The notes below the pieces were generated by a model that was not told where the DNA came from, did not search any database, and saw only the letters and a program-made list of their open reading frames with translations. A program made the position numbers and the translations under genes. A stretch of DNA of 34,282 bases from Cupriavidus lacunae. Its GTDB lineage: Bacteria; Pseudomonadota; Gammaproteobacteria; Burkholderiales; Burkholderiaceae. The DNA lies in contig NZ_QKWJ01000079.1 in NCBI RefSeq assembly GCF_003353055.1, forward strand, positions 1-34,282, given 5' to 3'. Below, one piece after another: positions 30,972-34,282 of the stretch (position 1 is the first letter of the stretch; each line of letters opens with the position of its first letter).

Positions 30972-31137
30972 CTGCTTTGGCGTTGGGCTGCAGACCGACT
31001 ACACGCTGGATCAAATCAGCGCGCAGTTCGGTCTGACGCGCGAGCGCATCCGCCAACTGGAATCCCAGGCATTGCGAAAGTTGCGCAAACCTGGGCTGGC
31101 GACACGGCTCGATGGCTTCGTAGAGAGAATGAGATGA
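30972..31137 (+). pseudogene. Sigma-70 region 4 fragment
   Basis: In the +1 frame after the region 1.1 piece, FGVGLQTDYTLDQISAQFGL then TRERIRQLESQALRKLRKPG and LATRLDGFVERMR reads as sigma region 4 with its helix-turn-helix and C-terminal end. It is not close to the sigma factor at 16015 (TLEEVGKQFDVTRERIRQIE), so it comes from another RpoD-like gene. The stop TGA overlaps the ATG of the next small ORF (ATGA), an arrangement that would couple them. Confidence 0.65.
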
Positions 31138-31301
31138 GCGACGAACAGTATCACCGTGCCGTGGACCTGATCCACTTGCTCTACGCAGCACTGGCCGGCC
31201 TGATGACGCCCGGCGGAGGCGAGGAAGCCCGTGAGCTGGCCGAGAGCGCGATGCAAGAGGCGTCTGAGTTCCTCGGATTACTGCCGGGGAACGGTAGCTA
31301 A
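31134..31301 (+). CDS. Small acidic protein coupled to the sigma fragment
   Basis: The 55-residue product MSDEQYHRAVDLIHLLYAAL, then AGLMTPGGGEEARELAESAM and QEASEFLGLLPGNGS is helical and acidic. Its ATG overlaps the sigma fragment's TGA. GAGAATGAG precedes it weakly. No family recognised. A small protein translated right after a sigma factor could be an anti-sigma or partner, but with the sigma gene broken this is speculation. Confidence 0.45.
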   Translation: MSDEQYHRAVDLIHLLYAALAGLMTPGGGEEARELAESAMQEASEFLGLLPGNGS

Positions 31302-31391
31302 AAAAGATCGCGGCGTACAGTTGGGATGAACGTAGCGCGCAACCTCCGCTGCCTCGGCTCGCCCTTGGCCCACTGTCTGATACCTGCACCA

Positions 31392-31739
31392 ATGAATAGT
31401 CAAACGATCAGATTTTTGCGCTCACAAATTCCCACATTCGAGTGCACCCCTGGATGTCATGACTGTTGTGGTCCTGTGACGACCTCAACGGAAGAGATGT
31501 CGAGGCTTCCCGTTAAGAGCGATGCCGAGCACGAGACTGCGCTGGCAAACCTGAGTTGCCCTCATCTCGATACCAAGGGATGCAGCGTGTATTCGGAGCG
31601 CCCCCTGATTTGTCGCTTGTTTGGAACGACCCCAAGGCTTGCCTGCCCGAACGGAAACCAGCCGGACAAAATGATCGATCCGGACATCGAACAAGAGATT
31701 CAGCGCTTCTTTCTGGAGACACGTCACGTGCTGGTCTGA
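31392..31739 (+). CDS. YkgJ-family cysteine-cluster (zinc or iron chelating) protein
   Basis: The 115 residues from ATG 31392 have ECTPGCHDCCGPV (C-x3-C-x2-CC), CPHLDTKGCSVYSERPLICR and LFGT, the complete pattern of the YkgJ/Fe-S-oxidoreductase-like family (CxxxCxxCC ... C..L....C.IY..RP..CR.F). These cysteines bind zinc or an iron-sulphur cluster; role unknown. An in-frame ATG at 31326 would add 22 residues of unlike composition and is not favoured. No good ribosome binding site is seen for either. Confidence 0.78.
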   Translation: MNSQTIRFLRSQIPTFECTPGCHDCCGPVTTSTEEMSRLPVKSDAEHETALANLSCPHLDTKGCSVYSERPLICRLFGTTPRLACPNGNQPDKMIDPDIEQEIQRFFLETRHVLV

Positions 31740-31861
31740 GGCAAGAGGTCACCGGCGGTAACAAAGAGGCGCAGGCAATGCGCTATCGTGTGGCCGCCTT
31801 GCGCAAAAAAGCCAACGCTGGCGGCCGGCAAGCCGGCGGTATCTGCGCCTCGGTCCAGACC

Positions 31862-32000
31862 AACTCGGCGCTGAATGAGATCGGGCGCGAGTCTGGTCTG
31901 TCGCGGGGGTGCATTCGCTAATCGAATCCGTGGCGTTGTGCACGTCGCGCAAACCGGGGCACGCAACGCGTCTTGATACCTATCGCGAGCGCGTCATGCG
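31862..32000 (+). pseudogene. Second sigma-70 region 4 remnant, frameshifted
   Basis: One frame reads ALNEIGRESGLSRGCIR and stops; the adjoining DNA in another frame gives IESVALCTSRKPGHATRLDT and YRERVM. Put together this is region 4 of a sigma factor (TL.EIG.EFGLSRERIRQIES.ALR.LRKPG.ATRLD.Y.ERV), similar to the fragment at 30972-31137 in the RKPG.ATRLD end. A shift and several substitutions have destroyed it. It overlaps nothing and lies between YkgJ and the ACT gene. Confidence 0.6.
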
Positions 32001-32007
32001 CGCTCCT

Positions 32008-32433
32008 TCAAGCAACGGCTTTGAGGACGTCCGCTGCCCGGTCCGCCTCTGCCTGCGAGTCAACGGCCACGTAGGCGACAAATTGTGTACCAATTACCGC
32101 CGCTGAAAAGCCACGGAGGTTGATCCCCGCTTTGGCAAGGTCCTCGGTCAATGCAGCGGCAAGCCCTGGCTGATTGCTGCCCAGGACGCGAACGCAGTGC
32201 TGCTTCTGCGCAATATTGAATCCGGCGACGGCAGCCGCCACCATTTCGCGATCACCCTGCAACGGCGTGACAAACACGACGCCTTCGCCAGGCCTGTCTG
32301 GACTGCGCCGTGCAATAATGAGTTGCAAGTAGGCCCCCACATCGCGCAAGGTTGTCAAGACCCCAGCCAGCCCACCCGGTTCGTCCGGGATGCTCGCCAC
32401 CCAGACTTCCACTTGTTCCACGAGCAGTTCCAT
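32008..32433 (-). CDS. Tandem ACT-domain protein
   Basis: From ATG 32433, with AAGGAGAAACGACG before it, the product has 141 residues. Two ACT-type units are seen: VEVWVASIPDEPGGLAGVLT ... GAYLQLIIARRSPDRPGEGV (about 5-65) and CVRVLGSNQPGLAAALTEDL ... AGINLRGFSAAVIGTQFVAY (about 75-130). ACT domains bind amino acids or other small ligands and usually regulate enzymes or act as stand-alone sensors. A longer reading to 32580 lacks a ribosome binding site and is rejected. The gene is 151 bp past the UspA stop on the same strand; they may be cotranscribed. Confidence 0.8.
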   Translation of the reverse strand: MELLVEQVEVWVASIPDEPGGLAGVLTTLRDVGAYLQLIIARRSPDRPGEGVVFVTPLQGDREMVAAAVAGFNIAQKQHCVRVLGSNQPGLAAALTEDLAKAGINLRGFSAAVIGTQFVAYVAVDSQAEADRAADVLKAVA

Positions 32434-32584
32434 CGTCGTTTCTCCTTGCTCTACTAGTTCGATGCAAGAGGCCGCTCCGGGTATTGGCTCGATATCCTGC
32501 CGTGGCGCACTGTCCATTGGATTGATGCTCAGCGAGAAGCTGTCTTTTTCCGGCGAACGGCGGACGTGCCTGGATGCCATGGCT

Positions 32585-33022
32585 TTAGTGGTAGACCAAC
32601 ACGGGGATCTTGCTATGGGTCAGGACCTTCAGCGTCTCGCTGCCGATCAGCAAGCCTTGTACACCGCGCCGTCCATGCGATGCCATCACGATCAGGTCGC
32701 AGCCTTTGTCTTCGGCGGTCTTGATGATGGCCTCGTATGGGTGATCGTTGACCACATAGGTCGTTTCGCAAGGTACACCGGCGGTGTCGGCCTGCCGTGC
32801 AATGCCAGTCAGGTATCGCGTCGCTTCCTCCCCCGCCGCCTTGACATACTCCTCGCGGGTGTCCGCCAGCATTTCAACTTGATAGGTCAGCACGTGGTAA
32901 TTCGGACAGACTCGCACCGCGGTGGCGCGGGCGTTCATTTCGCGCGCCAATACGAGCGCCTTGTGGAAGGCCGCTTCGGCCAACGCAGAACCGTCGACCG
33001 CCAGCAATAGATGCTTGAACAT
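32585..33022 (-). CDS. Universal stress protein UspA family
   Basis: The 145-residue protein starts MFKHLLLAVDGSALAEAAFH and ends with DLIVMASHGRRGVQGLLIGS then ETLKVLTHSKIPVLVYH. The G-x2-G-x9-G(S/T) pattern for ATP binding is seen in the GRRG...GSE...THS segment. Usp proteins of this length bind ATP, dimerise, and are induced by stress and low energy. AAGGAGGGCAAC before the ATG is a strong ribosome binding site. The fragment at 7400-7588 is a broken relative. Confidence 0.92.
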   Translation of the reverse strand: MFKHLLLAVDGSALAEAAFHKALVLAREMNARATAVRVCPNYHVLTYQVEMLADTREEYVKAAGEEATRYLTGIARQADTAGVPCETTYVVNDHPYEAIIKTAEDKGCDLIVMASHGRRGVQGLLIGSETLKVLTHSKIPVLVYH

Positions 33023-33287
33023 GTTGCCCTCCTTGCTTGGTCAGTACCCTCACGCATAGCGCCCATTTGCCGCCCTGCGCCTGAGAGTGCGGAGCATAAG
33101 GTCCTCGGAGCGCAAGACCGGTGAGAATGAACACCAGGGAGGTCCAAGGGCTTCCCACTGAACACAAGCCCAAGCGCGGTTTTGTCTGTTGTTGGATAAG
33201 TGCGGCCTCTATATTTAAAGTATCCTCTCCTGCGGAGCCGTGGTTGATCTACATCAAGGCATGGCAGGTGCGAGCAATCGAGGCGCC

Positions 33288-33390
33288 GCCCTGGGGTGGC
33301 AAGGTGATCCTGAAGGACGTCCCCGATGCCGCACGCCTTGCGTGCGGCCGATTCCGGTGCCGATGCCCTGGTCGTCTCCGACCGTTGGCG
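33288..33390 (+). pseudogene. lldD: FMN-dependent lactate dehydrogenase (LldD-like) fragment
   Basis: WGGKVILKDVPDAARLA and, after a one-base shift, SGADALVVSD match the stretch WGGKLVLKGVLDVEDARLA...GADALVVSNHGG of FMN-dependent alpha-hydroxy acid dehydrogenases. The fragment is 34 codons and ends at DRWR before a stop. Nothing else of the gene is present. The rest of 33023-33443 has no supported gene; it includes an AT-rich patch at 33208-33225 that could hold a promoter for UspA's divergent side. Confidence 0.5.
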
Positions 33391-33443
33391 ATGATCCGCA
33401 GCCAAGAAACGGACATTCAATGCATATGCCTGCCAAGCTCCGG

Positions 33444-34025
33444 TCAGTTCCCGCGCGCACCATGTGCGCGCATGTTCTCGATCCAGCAGGCACGTTTCCT
33501 CTCGTCGGCAAAGGTGAGCCCGTATAGGTTCTCGCGGATCGGCTTGATCCCGGCGAAGCTCAGCATACTGCGCTCAAAGCCGCGAACCCCATATGCGCCA
33601 AAGTACCAGCGATACAGCAGCACCGGCATTCCCATGGTCACGACGATGCGCGCCGAGCGGCCAGCGAGCAGTCGCTTCGGGAACCCTCCCTTCCTGTATT
33701 CCATGGCAAAGCCGGGCCGAAAGATATGTTCGAGAAAACCCTTGAACAGCGCTGGCATGGTTCCGTGCCAGAGCGGAAACAGAAATACCCAATGCTCCGC
33801 CCAGCGCATGTCCTCCCTTGGTTGCTTCAAAGCGGGAGGTAATGCGCCGGTCTCGAACTCCACCTGCGTGCGAAGCAGGGGGAAGTCGAGCTTCGCCACC
33901 TCGATGCGCTGTACGTCGTGCCCTGCCGCGGTCGCGCCTTCAGCATAAGCGTCGGCCAGCACATGCAGCAGGTGATGGCCCGATGGGTCTGGATGTCCCT
34001 GGATGATCACGATGCGCTTCGACAT
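33444..34025 (-). CDS. Flavodoxin-fold NAD(P)H:quinone oxidoreductase (KefF/MdaB/NQO1-like)
   Basis: The 193 residues begin MSKRIVIIQGHPDPSGHHLL, the FMN phosphate loop of the flavodoxin_2 family, and hold HWVFLFPLWHGTMPALFKGF, the second FMN-binding loop with the typical P.(W)...P...K. RPGFAMEYRKGGFPKRLLAG and SARIVVTMGMP are the third. Such enzymes reduce quinones by two electrons, or guard K+ efflux systems. No Kef transporter is in the window. The ATG at 34025 has no obvious ribosome binding site. Confidence 0.85.
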   Translation of the reverse strand: MSKRIVIIQGHPDPSGHHLLHVLADAYAEGATAAGHDVQRIEVAKLDFPLLRTQVEFETGALPPALKQPREDMRWAEHWVFLFPLWHGTMPALFKGFLEHIFRPGFAMEYRKGGFPKRLLAGRSARIVVTMGMPVLLYRWYFGAYGVRGFERSMLSFAGIKPIRENLYGLTFADERKRACWIENMRAHGARGN

Positions 34026-34187
34026 GTTATTGCTACAGTTCTTTTATGACACAGTAAGCCTACCAGGCAAAGGCATTCGGGGCTGGCGTAGCACTCTCGG
34101 CTGAACTATTGAGATTTACAAAAAACATGACAACGGATTCAGGGCTGGCGCGTTTCATCTCTAACCCGAACTTTGACTTCCCAAATG

Positions 34188-34218
34188 GCCGGAACCCGCC
34201 TCGGCGCTGGGTTTCGGC
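34188..34218. terminator. Hairpin with T-run near the right edge
   Basis: GCCGGAACCC (34188-34197) and GGGTTTCGGC (34209-34218) form a 10-bp stem with one G-U pair, followed on the plus strand by TATTTTTG. It has the shape of a rho-independent terminator, but no plus-strand gene ends nearby. The rest of 34026-34282 is AT-rich and without a supported gene. Confidence 0.35.
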
Positions 34219-34282
34219 TATTTTTGAGGCTATTATGTAGCCATGTAAATTAGTATTTATCTATTGCTTTTTAGCAGTGCTG

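Noticed and set aside
33121..33948. A 275-codon plus-strand frame opposite the quinone reductase
   Set aside because: Mostly shadow of the minus-strand gene; only the short lactate dehydrogenase-like segment at 33288-33390 is meaningful.

Overview
The window is about 34 kb of GC-rich DNA that reads as a Burkholderiaceae genome, most likely Cupriavidus or Ralstonia. The supports are an S18/S6/L9 ribosomal block of betaproteobacterial type, an RpoD-like sigma factor, small H-NS proteins with proline-rich linkers, and the general codon use. No step here was a database search; family calls rest on recognised motifs.

The left two thirds (1-20.4 kb) is an accessory region full of broken genes. In order it holds: the first codons of an IS630-like transposase at the edge (-); a PLP-dependent decarboxylase (-); a cupredoxin without a signal peptide (-); remnants of a LysE exporter and of yifB/comM; a decayed second copy of the rpsF-priB-rpsR-rplI operon in which only rpsR (S18) is open and the terminator survives; H-NS and KfrA-like fragments with a 101-bp inverted-repeat element between the KfrA pieces; a zinc-ribbon/ParB-like ORF; a UspA fragment; and a SWIM zinc-finger gene followed in the same frame, after one TAG, by a SNF2-family helicase. 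Further right come a mosaic of RelE toxin, alkylsulfatase and Tn3 transposase fragments, a Fic protein, a 2OG-Fe(II) oxygenase, a 446-bp element with 30-bp inverted repeats, an RpoD-like sigma factor, a cold-shock protein, two small unknown proteins, a CAU-anticodon tRNA, and a 350-bp stretch tiled with hairpins.

The right third (20.4-34 kb) is mostly intact. A ribbon-helix-helix (RHH) gene opens a tight seven-gene + strand operon encoding a six-subunit membrane complex related to hydrogenase 4 / formate hydrogenlyase (HyfB, C, E, F, G and I homologues). The large subunit has lost all four cysteines that would hold the NiFe centre, so this is a hydrogenase-related (Ehr-like) complex and not a hydrogenase. 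A second RHH paralogue lies on the opposite strand just after the operon with an AT-rich palindrome before it. Then come an HPr-like protein with Gln at 15 and His at 46 in place of the phosphorylated His and Ser, a spermidine-synthase-like protein, a DUF1275-DUF1232 fusion, sigma-70 fragments with a coupled small ORF, a YkgJ-type cysteine protein, a tandem-ACT protein, UspA, a lactate-dehydrogenase remnant and a flavodoxin-fold quinone reductase.

Most worth following up are the cysteine-free hydrogenase-like complex with its paired RHH proteins and inactive-looking HPr, the amber codon between SWIM and SNF2, the hairpin-tiled region at 19.6-19.96 kb, and the lone surviving S18 paralogue.
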